A stretch of DNA of 64,000 nt from Nocardia acidivorans NBRC 108247 (GTDB lineage Bacteria > Actinomycetota > Actinomycetes > Mycobacteriales > Mycobacteriaceae). Position 1 is the stretch's first letter. Every line of letters starts with the position of its first letter. The notes under the pieces were generated by a model. The model saw nothing but the letters and a program-made list of their open reading frames with translations, was not told the DNA's origin and ran no database searches. Of the stretch, positions 52,728 through 62,407 are shown piece by piece. The stretch is from assembly GCF_001625085.1 (NCBI RefSeq), contig NZ_BDAW01000012.1:1-64000 (forward strand). The letters run 5' to 3'. The translations under genes were made by a program, and so were the position numbers.

Positions 52728-54335
52728 TCAGGCCAGGCCGAGGCGTTCGGCGGCGAGGACGCGGATTGCCTTCTTATCGGGTTTGCCGAGGCCGGTGAGG
52801 GGGAGTTCGTCGACCAGCAGGACGTGCTTGGGGGACTGGACCGAACCCTTGCGCTGCTTCACCGCGGCTTGGATTTCGGCGGTGACGACCTCGACGGCGG
52901 CGGGGTCGGCGGCGGTTTCGGGGTCCAGGACCAGGACGGCGGTGACCGCTTCGCCGTAGTAGGCGTCGGGGACGCCGACGACCGCCACATTCAGGACCTT
53001 GGGATGTTCGGAGACGACGTCTTCGACCTCGCGGGGGAAGACGTTGAAGCCGCCGGTGACGACCATGTCCTTGCTGCGGCCGACGATGAACAGGAAGCCG
53101 TCGTCGTCCTGGCGGGCCAGGTCACCGGTGTGCAGCCAACCGTCGACGAAGGTTTCGGCGGTGACCTCGGGAAGATTGAGGTAGCCGCCCGCGAGAAGTG
53201 GTCCGGAGACGCAGATTTCGCCGACCTCGCCGGGGGCGACGCGGTTGCCCTCCTTGTCCAGCAACGCGACTCGGATGGCCGTGGAGGGGCGGCCGCACGA
53301 GGTCAGTCGCTCCTTGTCGTGCTCCTGCTTGCCCAGGTAGCTGATCGCCATGGGCGCTTCGGACTGACCGAAGTACTGCGCGAAGATCGGCCCGAATCGA
53401 TCGATGGCCTCCTGCAGGCGATTCGGATCGATCGCGGCCGCACCGTAGTAGACCGTCTCGAGCGAGGACAGGTCGCGGGTCTTGGAGTCGGGGTGATCCA
53501 GCAGCGCGTAGAGCATGGACGGCACCAGCATGGTGGCGCTGATCTTGTGCTCCTCGATGGCGCGCAGCACCTCACCGGGCTCGAAGCGCGGCACCACCAC
53601 GCACTGGCCGCCGAGCAGCACGACCGGCAGGAAGAACGCCGCGCCCGCATGCGAAAGCGGCGTGCAGATAAGGAATTTCGGCCGCGTCGGCCATTCCCAT
53701 TCCGACAGCTGGATCTGCGTCATGGTGGTCATGGCCTGCGCGGTGCCGATGACACCCTTGGGCTTACCGGTGGTGCCACCGGTGTAGGCGATGGAGATGA
53801 CGTCCTCGGGCAGCAACTCCACGGCCTCGACCGGCCGCGGGGAGTACTTGTCCGCCGCCGCGAGCAGATCCACGCCCACATCGGCGAGCTCCTCGGGCAC
53901 CGGCCCGAGGGTCAGCACCCGGTTCAGGCCCTCCACGCGATCCACCAGCTCGCGGGCGCGCTGCACGAACGCGGGCACCGGATCCAGGATCAGTGTCGTA
54001 ATCCCGGCGTCCGCAAGCACATACGCGTGATCGTCGAGCCCGCCGATCGGATGCAGCGCGGTGCGCCGCGAGCCCACGATCTGCCCGGCGCCGATGGTGA
54101 AGAGCACCTCGGGCCGGTTCAGCGCGAGCACGCCCACGGGCGTCCCGGTGGTGACACCGTGCTCCTCGAAGGCCGCGATATAGCGGCTGATGGCGTCGAG
54201 TACCTCACCGCCGGTGAGGATTTGGTCACCGAGGGTCAGCACCGGCCGGTTCTTGTGCCGCCGCAGCCCCGCAACGAGGGCGTGGCCGTTGTGCACCGGC
54301 AGGCGCAGCAGGGTGTCGGAATCGATTGCAGTCAT
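52728..54335 (-). CDS. acyl-CoA synthetase (FadD-type AMP-binding enzyme)
   Basis: Adenylate-forming ligase of 535 residues that activates a fatty or other carboxylic acid as CoA thioester. P-loop [43 protein letters not shown], the [20 protein letters not shown] hinge and [11 protein letters not shown] with the catalytic Lys region. ATG 54335 follows the thiolase stop by 21 bases, so it is last of a three-gene operon SDR-thiolase-ligase. Neighbours and a KstR-like box point to lipid or steroid side-chain breakdown. Confidence 0.92.
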   Translation of the reverse strand: MTAIDSDTLLRLPVHNGHALVAGLRRHKNRPVLTLGDQILTGGEVLDAISRYIAAFEEHGVTTGTPVGVLALNRPEVLFTIGAGQIVGSRRTALHPIGGLDDHAYVLADAGITTLILDPVPAFVQRARELVDRVEGLNRVLTLGPVPEELADVGVDLLAAADKYSPRPVEAVELLPEDVISIAYTGGTTGKPKGVIGTAQAMTTMTQIQLSEWEWPTRPKFLICTPLSHAGAAFFLPVVLLGGQCVVVPRFEPGEVLRAIEEHKISATMLVPSMLYALLDHPDSKTRDLSSLETVYYGAAAIDPNRLQEAIDRFGPIFAQYFGQSEAPMAISYLGKQEHDKERLTSCGRPSTAIRVALLDKEGNRVAPGEVGEICVSGPLLAGGYLNLPEVTAETFVDGWLHTGDLARQDDDGFLFIVGRSKDMVVTGGFNVFPREVEDVVSEHPKVLNVAVVGVPDAYYGEAVTAVLVLDPETAADPAAVEVVTAEIQAAVKQRKGSVQSPKHVLLVDELPLTGLGKPDKKAIRVLAAERLGLA

Positions 54336-54356
54336 TGATATCTCACTCCGTCCAGA

Positions 54357-55550
54357 TCACAGCGTATTGGCGGCATACAGGGTGACGACCACCGCGCCGC
54401 CCAGGCCCAGGTTGTGCGCCAGCGCGATGCGCGCGTCCGGCACCTGCCGGTCGCCCGCGAGTCCGCGCAGATGCCAGGACAATTCGGTGGCCTGCGCCAG
54501 CCCGGTCGCGCCGAGCGGATGCCCCTTGGAGATGAGCCCGCCGGACGGGTTCACCACCCAGGTGCCGCCGTAGGTGGTCGCCCCGGATTCGATGAGCGCA
54601 CCGGATTCCCCCTCACCGCACAGGCCCAGCGCCTCGTAGGTGATGAGCTCGTTGACGGTGAAGCAGTCGTGCAGCTCGATCACATCGACATCATTCGCGC
54701 CGATTCCGGCGGTGGCGAACACCTTCGACGCGGCCGCGCGGGTCATGGGCGCGCCCACCACATCGATCATGGAACCGGTCGAGAACGAGGTGCCGTCATC
54801 GGTGGCGAGTTCCTGCGCCAGGATCTCGACGGCCTGCGCCTGAAGCCCGTGCGCCCGCACGTACTCCTCGCTGACCACCACGGCCGCGGCCGCGCCGTCG
54901 GACATGGGCGAGCACTGCGAGCGCGTCAGCGGTCCGTGCACCGGCTTATCGGTGAGCACCTGGTCCAGGGTGTACGCATCCTGGAACTGCGCCAAGGGAT
55001 TCCGCGTCGAATGCTCATGATTCTTCACGGCCACGGCGGCGAGCTGTTCGGGGGTGGTCCCGTACTGCTTCATATGCTCGATGGCGGCGTTGCCGAAGAA
55101 CTGCGTGGTGATCGGCGCCTGGCTGAACTCGTACTGCCCGCGCATGACACCCAGGTGATGATCCACCGTGGTGGCCTTGGGCCGGGTGGCCGGACCCGCC
55201 ATGGCCTCCTTGGTCATCTGCTCGAAGCCGACCGCCAGGGCCACATCGACGATTCCCGCGCCGACCCATTCGCGGGCCAGCATGAGCGCGGTGGAGCCGG
55301 TGGCGCAGTTGTTGTTCACATTGACCACCGGAATCCCGGTCAGGCCCACGTCGTACAGCGCCCGCTGCCCTGCGGCGGAGGGCTGGAACACATATCCCAC
55401 GGCGGCGCGCTGCACCTGGTCGTAGCCGACACCGGCATCGCCGAGCGCCCCGCGCACGGCCTCACCGACCATCTCCGGGTAGGTCCACTCGCGGGACCCG
55501 ATCTTGACGAACGGGGTCATATTGACACCGACGACGAAAACGCGACGCAT
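54357..55550 (-). CDS. thiolase-family lipid-transfer protein (SCP-x type)
   Basis: A 397-residue thiolase fold. The nucleophile region is NNNCATGSTALMLAREWVGA, and the C-terminal blocks are ELHDCFTVNELITYEALGLC and SGGLISKGHPLGATGLAQAT (catalytic His). Members include the Ltp aldolases and thiolases of sterol side-chain degradation in mycobacteria and rhodococci; the exact reaction cannot be fixed from sequence. Middle gene of the SDR-thiolase-ligase operon. Confidence 0.9.
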   Translation of the reverse strand: MRRVFVVGVNMTPFVKIGSREWTYPEMVGEAVRGALGDAGVGYDQVQRAAVGYVFQPSAAGQRALYDVGLTGIPVVNVNNNCATGSTALMLAREWVGAGIVDVALAVGFEQMTKEAMAGPATRPKATTVDHHLGVMRGQYEFSQAPITTQFFGNAAIEHMKQYGTTPEQLAAVAVKNHEHSTRNPLAQFQDAYTLDQVLTDKPVHGPLTRSQCSPMSDGAAAAVVVSEEYVRAHGLQAQAVEILAQELATDDGTSFSTGSMIDVVGAPMTRAAASKVFATAGIGANDVDVIELHDCFTVNELITYEALGLCGEGESGALIESGATTYGGTWVVNPSGGLISKGHPLGATGLAQATELSWHLRGLAGDRQVPDARIALAHNLGLGGAVVVTLYAANTL

Positions 55551-55594
55551 AACTTGCTGTACTCCTCTTGTCCGGGAACGTTTGTCGGTGGTGA

Positions 55595-56443
55595 CTAATC
55601 CGCGCGGGGTACGCGGCCGTCGATATCGGTGAAGCCGTAGTCCTCGGCCAGATCGGCGACCTTCCAGGCTTTTCCGCTGCGCGCCTTGCGATTCGGATCG
55701 GCCGCGAGGGCGGCGACGGCGCGCCCCGGGAAGCGCGGGGATTCGGCCTCGCCGAGATCGAAGGTGCCCTCACCGGGCAGGGTGACCAGCCGCCGGCCAT
55801 CGGCATCGGCCGGAACCATTTGCAGCAGTTCGGTATCCACGATGCCGGGCCACAGTGAGACCGCCGTCGCGCCGGTATCGGCCAGATCGTGCGCCAGATC
55901 GGCGGTGAGCCGGTCCAGCGCGGTCTTGCCGACGCCGTAGACGGCATTGTGCATGTACCGCACCGCGCCCGGCGAGGACACGTTCACGATCAGCCCGCTC
56001 GATTCGATCAGCAGCGGTGCGGCCAGAACGCTTGCCACATAGTGCGATCGGACGCCGATATCGAAGGTCTCGTCCCATGCCTTGGCGGGCACTTCCCAGA
56101 ATTTGCGGCCGAGCCAGCGCGCCGCGGCGGGGGAGTTGTAGACATTGTTGACCAGCACGTCCAGGCGGCCCTGTTCGTCACGCACCTGTGCGAACAGTTT
56201 TTCCACGGCCGCATCGTCCCGGTGGTCGCAGACAACCGGCACCCCGACGCCGCCGAGCGCGTCGATCTCGGCGGCGGTGCCCGCCACGGTGCCGGGCAAC
56301 TGCCCGGGGGTGGTGGTGCGCCCGGTGACGTAGACGGTCGCACCGGCCGCGCCCAGCTCCAGGGCAATGCCCTTGCCGATGCCACGGCTGGCTCCGGTCA
56401 CCACGGCGACCGTTCCGGCGAGAATCTTGGGTATTTCGCTCAC
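55595..56443 (-). CDS. short-chain dehydrogenase/reductase
   Basis: SDR of 282 residues. The nucleotide-binding TGASRGIGKGIALELG, LVNNVYNS (NN-x motif), the Ser of IVNVSSPGAVRYMHNAVYGV and catalytic Tyr/Lys of YGVGKTALDRL are intact. The sequence is of the DHRS1-like subgroup with an extended C-terminus. First gene of the operon with the thiolase and acyl-CoA ligase; its promoter region carries the KstR-like box shared with the divergent hydrolase. It probably acts on a hydroxyacyl or steroid intermediate. Confidence 0.9.
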   Translation of the reverse strand: MSEIPKILAGTVAVVTGASRGIGKGIALELGAAGATVYVTGRTTTPGQLPGTVAGTAAEIDALGGVGVPVVCDHRDDAAVEKLFAQVRDEQGRLDVLVNNVYNSPAAARWLGRKFWEVPAKAWDETFDIGVRSHYVASVLAAPLLIESSGLIVNVSSPGAVRYMHNAVYGVGKTALDRLTADLAHDLADTGATAVSLWPGIVDTELLQMVPADADGRRLVTLPGEGTFDLGEAESPRFPGRAVAALAADPNRKARSGKAWKVADLAEDYGFTDIDGRVPRAD

Positions 56444-56467
56444 GACCTCTGGACACTACCTTGAAAT

Positions 56468-56481
56468 AAGAACGTGTTCTA
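56468..56481. promoter_or_regulatory. KstR-like operator
   Basis: AAGAACGTGTTCTA matches the KstR consensus TnnAACnnGTTnnA of the mycobacterial cholesterol regulon at every fixed position but the first; on the other strand it reads TAGAACACGTTCTT. It lies 24 bases before the SDR start and 16 bases before the hydrolase start, so it can control both. Confidence 0.65.
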
Positions 56482-56497
56482 GAAATTGGAGGCGGTA

Positions 56498-57481
56498 GTG
56501 GAGCTGACGCATCGGACGATCGATACCGGAGAGATCCGAATGCACGTCGCAGAGCAGGGACAGGGGTATCCGGTCGTCTTCTGCCACGGGTTCCCGCACA
56601 CCTGGTTCATGTGGCATCACCAGCTGGAAGCGGTGGCCGCCGCCGGGTACCGCGCCCTGGCACCCGACCTGCGCGGGTACGGCCGGACCGATGCCCCGGC
56701 CGGGCTGGAGTCGTACACCAACGAGGCCGTCATCGGGGATCTGCTGGCCCTGCTCGACGATATCGGCGCGGATAAGGCCGTCTTCGTGGGCCTGGACTTC
56801 GGTGCGCAACTGGTGTGGGAGCTGTCGCTGCGCGCGCCCGAACGGGTCGAGGCGGTGGCCGTCCTGAACAATCCGTTCAGCCCGCGCCCGCCGCGCGCCC
56901 CCTCGGCGTTCTGGACCAAGGCCGCCGAACGGCACTTCCTGCACCTGTCGTACTTCCAGACCCCGGGTGTCGCCGACGCCGAACTGGCGGCGGATCCGCG
57001 CGGCTTCCTGGCCCGGGTGTACTTCTCGCTCAGCGGTGAGTACCACTACCTGGACACCTGGAAGAACCCGCCCGGCCTCGGCTACCTCGAGGTACTCCCC
57101 GAGGCTCCGCCGCTGCCGTGGCCGTGGCTCTCGCAGGAGGAATTCGATACGCTCGTCGCCGATTTCGAGCGCACCGGCTTCACCGGCGGTTTGAACTGGT
57201 ACCGCAATCTCGACCGCAACTGGGAGCTCACCGAGGCGTACGCCGGTGCCAAGGTGAGCGTTCCGGCCTTCTTCCTCTACGGCGAGAAGGATCCGGATAT
57301 GGAGGGCTTCAGCGGTCGCGACCCCTTGGCGACCATGCGCGCGGGGGTGCCCGATCTCCGCGCGGTGGTCGAGGTTCCCAAGGCCGGGCACCTGGTTCAG
57401 CTCGAGCGCCCGGACGCGGTGAACGCCTTTCTGGTGGACACGCTCTCGTCGCTGGGCGTGCCCTCGGTCGTCAGCTCGTAG
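56498..57481 (+). CDS. alpha/beta hydrolase, epoxide-hydrolase-like
   Basis: A 327-residue alpha/beta hydrolase. Oxyanion-hole motif HGFPHTWFMWHHQL, Asp nucleophile in FVGLDFGAQLVWELS (Asp, not Ser, as in epoxide hydrolases and haloalkane dehalogenases) and the His of VPKAGHLVQLERPD. A cap-domain Tyr occurs in NWYRNLDRNW. GTG 56498 is chosen for GGAGG five bases upstream; TTG 56486 is less likely. Divergent from the SDR operon and sharing the KstR-like box. Confidence 0.88.
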   Translation: MELTHRTIDTGEIRMHVAEQGQGYPVVFCHGFPHTWFMWHHQLEAVAAAGYRALAPDLRGYGRTDAPAGLESYTNEAVIGDLLALLDDIGADKAVFVGLDFGAQLVWELSLRAPERVEAVAVLNNPFSPRPPRAPSAFWTKAAERHFLHLSYFQTPGVADAELAADPRGFLARVYFSLSGEYHYLDTWKNPPGLGYLEVLPEAPPLPWPWLSQEEFDTLVADFERTGFTGGLNWYRNLDRNWELTEAYAGAKVSVPAFFLYGEKDPDMEGFSGRDPLATMRAGVPDLRAVVEVPKAGHLVQLERPDAVNAFLVDTLSSLGVPSVVSS

Positions 57482-57487
57482 TGGTGG

Positions 57488-57516
57488 CAGTGGCCCGCCT
57501 GCTCGGCGGGCCACTG
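57488..57516 (+). terminator. hydrolase terminator
   Basis: Perfect 12-bp stem CAGTGGCCCGCC (57488-57499) / GGCGGGCCACTG (57505-57516) with a 5-base loop, starting six bases after the stop codon. Confidence 0.8.
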
Positions 57517-57637
57517 GTCCGACGCGGTGTCCATGGGGTGCCACCGCTATGAAAAATGCCGTGTGCCAAGAGAAATCGGCCGTGCCGGAGCGCGAATGCG
57601 GCTCCGGCGGCCGAGGGTTCTTCTATCGTCGAGGGCT

Positions 57638-58186
57638 ATGGACAGCACTGCGCTCCGCGCGGAAGTCGGCCGCCGCCTGGCACCGTGGACGACCGAACTC
57701 GGGAGCGATCGAGTCGCCTACACCAACCATGTGCTCCGGGTGCTCAGCCTGTGCGATCTGGTCGCACCCGGGAGCGAGCCCGCACCGAGCGATCGTCCGG
57801 AGTTCCTGGCGGCGGCCGTATTTCACGATCTGGGCATCTGGACCGCGGGTACCTTCGACTATCTCGCACCCTCCGAGGAACTCGCCGATCACTGGTTGGA
57901 GGGCAACGGCCAGGGCGAGTCGAGCCCGCTGGTCGTCCGGATGATCGACCAGCATCACAAACTCAGATCCGCGGGCAGCGCGGACGATCCGGTGGAGATC
58001 TTCCGCCGGGCCGATGCGGTCGATGTCGAGATGGGCGTGCTGGGCCGCTTCGGCGTCTCCCGATCGGTCTACCGCACGCTCACCGAGGAATTCCCCGACG
58101 CCGGATTCCATCGCCGCCTACTGCATCTCGGCGCGGAACGCCTACGCACCCATCCGCTTTCACCGCTGCCCATACTCAAGTGGTGA
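57638..58186 (+). CDS. HD-domain protein
   Basis: A 182-residue HD-superfamily protein, probably a metal-dependent phosphohydrolase. The metal residues are His of YTNHVLRVLSL, the HD pair in AAVFHDLGIWTAG and a later Asp in IFRRADAVDVEMG. ATG 57638 has GAGGG just upstream; the frame is open to 57527 without matching content. The substrate is unknown. It stands alone between two hairpin terminators. Confidence 0.8.
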   Translation: MDSTALRAEVGRRLAPWTTELGSDRVAYTNHVLRVLSLCDLVAPGSEPAPSDRPEFLAAAVFHDLGIWTAGTFDYLAPSEELADHWLEGNGQGESSPLVVRMIDQHHKLRSAGSADDPVEIFRRADAVDVEMGVLGRFGVSRSVYRTLTEEFPDAGFHRRLLHLGAERLRTHPLSPLPILKW

Positions 58187-58213
58187 GCGGCGAACGCGGA
58201 TGAGCGCCGGGGG

Positions 58214-58231
58214 CCGTCCGCGCGCGGACGG
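58214..58231. terminator. palindromic hairpin between convergent genes
   Basis: CCGTCCGCG followed by CGCGGACGG is an 18-bp perfect palindrome that can form a hairpin, two bases before the methyltransferase stop and 28 bases after the HD-gene stop. Confidence 0.55.
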
Positions 58232-58233
58232 AC

Positions 58234-58914
58234 TCAGGCCGGTCGAGTGGCCCGATAGTAGGTGACCCGGCTGACGTGCCGGTAGACGCGGGAATCCACC
58301 TCTTCGCAGTCGAATCCGGCGGTGCGCAGCAAACGTGGGATCCCCTCGCCCAGATTGGCGGCCACGTGGGGGTTCTTCAGCATGCGTCGCGCACTGAATC
58401 CGTCGGCGGCGGTGAGGTTTCCGCCGATATCCACCAGATGCAACTGCCCGCCGGGGCGCAGTACCCGCAAGACCTCGGCGGCGGTGGCCTCCTTCACCGC
58501 CGGATAGAGGTGGTGCAGCATGAACGCCGACAGCACGTGGTCGAAGCTGCCGTCCGGGAAGGGCAACTCCTGACCGTAGGCGCGCTCATAGCGAAGGCCG
58601 CTGCGGCCCTTGCTCTTACGCTCAGCGCGCACGAGGGCCAGTGGATCCGGATCGGTGCCCACCACCTCCGCGCCGGGTTGATCGTCCTTGGCCGCGATGG
58701 TGAGATTGCCGGTACCGCAGCCGATCTCGAGCACCCGATCGCCCGGTGCGAGACCGGCCTGCCGAATCAGCGCGCGATGCACCCTGCCGACGCCCAGCGC
58801 CCGGGTGAACAGATCGTAGAACGGCAGCATGGCATCGCGCCCGGCTGCGGGGAGGTAGTCGTGTTCATTGCCTATGGCCTGCGTGACCGGAGTATGTTTC
58901 GTCATGTCGTCCAT
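58234..58914 (-). CDS. class I SAM-dependent methyltransferase
   Basis: A 226-residue UbiE-like methyltransferase. SAM motif I VLEIGCGTGNLTIAAK, acidic motif VVGTDPDPLALVRAE, motif PFPDGSFDHVLSAFMLHHL and the post-motif LRVLRPGGQLHLVDIGG. The substrate is unknown. Starts at 58914 or 58905 are both possible. Divergent from an AraC-family regulator with 64 bases between, so it may be that regulator's target. Confidence 0.9.
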   Translation of the reverse strand: MDDMTKHTPVTQAIGNEHDYLPAAGRDAMLPFYDLFTRALGVGRVHRALIRQAGLAPGDRVLEIGCGTGNLTIAAKDDQPGAEVVGTDPDPLALVRAERKSKGRSGLRYERAYGQELPFPDGSFDHVLSAFMLHHLYPAVKEATAAEVLRVLRPGGQLHLVDIGGNLTAADGFSARRMLKNPHVAANLGEGIPRLLRTAGFDCEEVDSRVYRHVSRVTYYRATRPA

Positions 58915-58978
58915 GGTCGTCCGCTGGCTGACAAAGTAATTGGGTGATTGTCGGCAGAATCAGGATTATCTTTGGTTC

Positions 58979-59860
58979 ATGTCCGAGCGTACGCACCCCG
59001 TCCGATACGAGGCCGGGGTGCCGGTGTACCGCTACGCCACCGACCCGTCCGTGCCACCGCTGTCGGTCATGCGCTTCACCGGCGGCATGATGCCCGCGCA
59101 CGGGGTTCCGCATATCCACGATTTCCCGGTACTGATGTACATCGCCGCGGGCTCCGAGCATCCGGAGATATCCAGGTCCGGCGATCTGTATGTCGTCGCG
59201 CCCGGTGCGGTCATCGACGCCGCGGGGATACCGATGGACAGCGCCTGCGGGGTGCTCTTCGACCCCGCCGCGCTCGGTGACGACACCCGGGCGCCGTGGC
59301 CCGCATGGCGCGCGCATCCGCTGCTGTTCCCCTTCCTGCACGGCAATGCCGATGGATTGCTGCGATTGCGTGTTCCGGTGCGGCGACAACCGATGTGGGA
59401 GAACACCATCGCCGCCATCGAGGAGGAGTTGTCCACGCGCCGCGCCGGATTCCGCCAGGCCGCCGCCGCGCATCTGACCCTGCTGCTCGTGGATGTCGCG
59501 CGCCTGGCCGACGATGTGGTGGGCGATCTGCGCCGCAGCAATGAGACCGTGCTGGCGGAGGTCTTCGATGCCATTGAAAAGGGTTTCGGCGAGCCGATCT
59601 CGCTGCGCGATATCGCCCGATCGGTCGGCATGACTCCCGCGTACCTCACCACGCTGGTCCGTCGCCGCACCGGCCGCACCGTGCAGGACTGGCTGATCGA
59701 ACGCCGCATGACCGAGGCCCGACGCCTGCTCTCGGAGTCGGACCTGCCGGTCAATGCGATCGCCAGGCGCGTGGGAATGCTCGATCCCGGCTACTTCGCC
59801 CGCCGCTTCCGCGCCGAGCAGGGGATGACCCCGCGCGCCTGGCGTTTGTCGCGGCTATGA
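58979..59860 (+). CDS. AraC-family transcriptional regulator
   Basis: A 293-residue regulator. An N-terminal cupin-like sensor (MPAHGVPHIHDFPVLMYIAA) is followed by a C-terminal double helix-turn-helix: ISLRDIARSVGMTPAYLTTL, VRRRTGRTVQDWLIERRMTE and NAIARRVGMLDPGYFARRFR. ATG 58979 is given as the start; the frame is open to 58940. Divergent from the methyltransferase. Its 3' end overlaps the VCBS-repeat gene by six bases. Confidence 0.92.
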   Translation: MSERTHPVRYEAGVPVYRYATDPSVPPLSVMRFTGGMMPAHGVPHIHDFPVLMYIAAGSEHPEISRSGDLYVVAPGAVIDAAGIPMDSACGVLFDPAALGDDTRAPWPAWRAHPLLFPFLHGNADGLLRLRVPVRRQPMWENTIAAIEEELSTRRAGFRQAAAAHLTLLLVDVARLADDVVGDLRRSNETVLAEVFDAIEKGFGEPISLRDIARSVGMTPAYLTTLVRRRTGRTVQDWLIERRMTEARRLLSESDLPVNAIARRVGMLDPGYFARRFRAEQGMTPRAWRLSRL

Positions 59861-61000
59861 ATTATTGCCCAGGAACGAAACCGCGTTGGCGGCCCCGGCG
59901 ACCGCGATATCGGGCTTTCCATCGCGGTTGAAATCGGCGATCACCGGGGTCTGCGGTTGCCCGATCACCGGATAGCTGTCGGCAATGGTCAGTGTGCCGT
60001 CGCCATTTCCGTTGAATACCACCATTTTCGAACTGATGACCGCCGACATGGCCGCGTCCAGGGTGCCATTGTGATCGAAGTCGGCCACCGCGATACTGGT
60101 CGGGCCGAGGCCGGACAGATTCACCCGATTCGTCTTCTTGAATCCACCCTGACCGTCGGAGATGAGCACGGTGGTGCTGAAGGAGAACGAGTCCGCCGTC
60201 ACCACATCGTCGATGCCGTCGCCATCGAAGTCACCGGCCCGCACATCCTCGGTGATGAGTCCGCCGCTGCTGGAACCCTTTCGGGTGAATCCGCCGTCGC
60301 CGTTACCGGTGAACACCTCGACCTGTTGCAGCAGATCATTGTTTATCGCGATATCAATCGTATTGTCGCTGTTGAACTTTCCGGTGGTGAACGCCGCGGC
60401 CGGACCGGCGATAATGGCCGAGGGCCCCGACTTCAACGTTCCGTCGCCCTGCCCCAGCCAGGTCTGCACACCGGTCGGAATCAGGCTCAGCACATCGGCT
60501 TTGCCGTCGCCATTGGCATCGGCGACGATGACCTCCTGCTGTGCGCCCTCCACGGTGGTGTACTTCTTGCCCACCTTGAAGGTGCCGTCGCCATTATTGA
60601 GGAATACCGCGATCTGCGTCCACGCCTGCGCGACCACATCGGGCTTGCCGTCGCCATTGAGATCACCGGCCGCGACCGCGCCGTAACCATTCCCGACCGA
60701 GCCCACCCGTTTTCCGGGCGAGAAGGTGCCATCGCCCTTGCCCGCCATAATGATCGGGCCGTCACCGCCGAAATCCGCGGCGACGATATCGGGCACGCCG
60801 TCCCCGGTGAAATCGGCTCCCACCATTCCGATCGGCGACGGTCCCGGACCCCAGGACGGAAATGATCCGCCCGAGGGTGAGTCGACCGCGGCGGCGAAGT
60901 GAATACTGGCCGCCGCCGACGCCGCTGCCGGTAATGCGAGAACGACGGCCGAGAATGCGGCGGTGAACGAGAGACCGGCGCGCAAAATGCGAAGTTGCAT
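59855..61000 (-). CDS. secreted VCBS/FG-GAP repeat beta-propeller protein
   Basis: A 381-residue exported protein. The signal peptide (LRILRAGLSFTAAFSAVVLA, cleavage near ASAAA, ~30) is followed by about seven FG-GAP repeats with calcium-loop signatures such as DFTGDGVPDIVAADFGGDG, DLNGDGKPDVV, DANGDGKADVL, DFDGDGIDDVV and DFNRDGKPDIAVA. These build an integrin-alpha-like propeller, likely at the cell surface or secreted. ATG 61000 has AGGAA six bases upstream. Binding partner unknown. Confidence 0.88.
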   Translation of the reverse strand: MQLRILRAGLSFTAAFSAVVLALPAAASAAASIHFAAAVDSPSGGSFPSWGPGPSPIGMVGADFTGDGVPDIVAADFGGDGPIIMAGKGDGTFSPGKRVGSVGNGYGAVAAGDLNGDGKPDVVAQAWTQIAVFLNNGDGTFKVGKKYTTVEGAQQEVIVADANGDGKADVLSLIPTGVQTWLGQGDGTLKSGPSAIIAGPAAAFTTGKFNSDNTIDIAINNDLLQQVEVFTGNGDGGFTRKGSSSGGLITEDVRAGDFDGDGIDDVVTADSFSFSTTVLISDGQGGFKKTNRVNLSGLGPTSIAVADFDHNGTLDAAMSAVISSKMVVFNGNGDGTLTIADSYPVIGQPQTPVIADFNRDGKPDIAVAGAANAVSFLGNNS

Positions 61001-61143
61001 AGATGTTCCTGATTCGCAGTGACACCACCATGCGGTGGTGGCCACGGACTCTAGGACACCCGCCACCGGCATTCGCACGCCTTCAATGCTTTTCGGCCTA
61101 TTGCCGCACTCGCATCGTTTCTCTCGTGCAATCCGCCAAGGAA

Positions 61144-62304
61144 CTAGCGGACGCGGCGCAGCGCGTCCGGGGTGAGGTCGGCCAGGGTGGGATAGCCGTC
61201 CACCGCCATGATCAGATCCGCCTCGGCGAGCAGGGTGCGCAGCACATGGGTGATGCCGTCCGCGCCGCCCAGGGCGCACCCGTAGGCGTAGGGCCGCCCG
61301 ATGCCGACGGCAGTCGCACCGAGGGCGAGCGCTTTGACGATGTCCGCACCCGAGCGGATACCGGAGTCGAACAGTACCGGCAGACCCTCGGCCGCCTCGA
61401 CCACCTCGGGCAGCAGATCGATGGCCGGAATACCGCCATTGGCTTGGCGGCCACCGTGATTGGAGCAGTAGATGCCGTCCACGCCGCCGTCCCGGGCACG
61501 CCGGGCGTCCTCGGGGTGCGAGATGCCCTTCACGAGCAACGGCAGCGTGGTGAGCGACCGCAGCCACGGCAGATCGGCCCAGGTGAGCGGATTGCCGAAG
61601 ACCTGGATCCAGCGCAGGATCGCCGACTGCGGATCCTCGGCGGGGGATTTGGCCAGACTCTTCAGGAACACCGGATCGCTGAAGTAGTTCGCCAGGCAGT
61701 GCCCGCGCAGCTGCGGGAAATTACCGGTGGCCAGATCGCGCGGCCGCCATCCGGTGACCCAGGTGTCCAGGGTGACCACGATGCCCTTGTAGCCCGCCCG
61801 CTCGGCGCGCTCGACCAGACTGGCCGCGAGATCGCGATCGGTGGGCGTGTACAGCTGGAAAAACCCCGGCGTATCCCCGAATTCGGCCGCCACATCCTCG
61901 AGCGGATCGACCATGAGGGTCGAGGCCACCATGGGCACACCGGTGCGGGCGGCGGCTCGCGCGGTCGCCAGATCGCCGTGACCGTCCTGCGAACACAGGC
62001 CGATCACACCGATGGGAGCCAGGAAAACCGGTGCGGGCAGGGTCATTCCGAACAGCTCCACCGACAGATCACGCTGCGCCGCGCCCACGAACATGCGGGG
62101 GATGAGCCCCCACTGATCGAAGGCCGAGACATTGGCGCGCTGGGTGCGCTCATTGCCCGCGCCGCCGGCCACATACGACCACACCGACGGCGGCATGGCG
62201 GTCTGCGCCCGCGCCTCCAGCTCGTCGAAGCTCACCGGCAGCGTCGGCACCACACCGCGCAGGCCGTTGAAGTAGATCTCGTTCTGGTAATCGCCGAATG
62301 CCAT
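61144..62304 (-). CDS. FMN-dependent 2-hydroxy-acid oxidase (lactate 2-monooxygenase type)
   Basis: TIM-barrel flavoenzyme of 386 residues. FMN contacts in [27 protein letters not shown] and [16 protein letters not shown]; the Lys of [14 protein letters not shown]; and the catalytic His in [39 protein letters not shown] binds the FMN phosphate. The overall sequence is most like lactate 2-monooxygenase-type proteins of actinobacteria; the true substrate could be another 2-hydroxy acid. Divergent from a double Lrp-type regulator. Confidence 0.9.
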   Translation of the reverse strand: MAFGDYQNEIYFNGLRGVVPTLPVSFDELEARAQTAMPPSVWSYVAGGAGNERTQRANVSAFDQWGLIPRMFVGAAQRDLSVELFGMTLPAPVFLAPIGVIGLCSQDGHGDLATARAAARTGVPMVASTLMVDPLEDVAAEFGDTPGFFQLYTPTDRDLAASLVERAERAGYKGIVVTLDTWVTGWRPRDLATGNFPQLRGHCLANYFSDPVFLKSLAKSPAEDPQSAILRWIQVFGNPLTWADLPWLRSLTTLPLLVKGISHPEDARRARDGGVDGIYCSNHGGRQANGGIPAIDLLPEVVEAAEGLPVLFDSGIRSGADIVKALALGATAVGIGRPYAYGCALGGADGITHVLRTLLAEADLIMAVDGYPTLADLTPDALRRVR

Positions 62305-62313
62305 GGCGTCCGC

Positions 62314-62359
62314 TCCAGTCTCTCCGCGTAGAGGGTCGACTCGATTGTGCGAGACTGGA
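62314..62359. promoter_or_regulatory. inverted repeat between the hydroxyacid oxidase and Lrp-type genes
   Basis: Perfect 9-bp arms TCCAGTCTC (62314-62322) and GAGACTGGA (62351-62359), 28 bases apart. Spacing of the arm centres is 37 bp. It sits in the short divergent region and may bind the Lrp-type product for joint control and autoregulation. Confidence 0.5.
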
Positions 62360-62407
62360 CGGCGAGGCCGAAGGAATCGCAGGATGTCGCCAGAAGGACC
62401 GGTGCCG

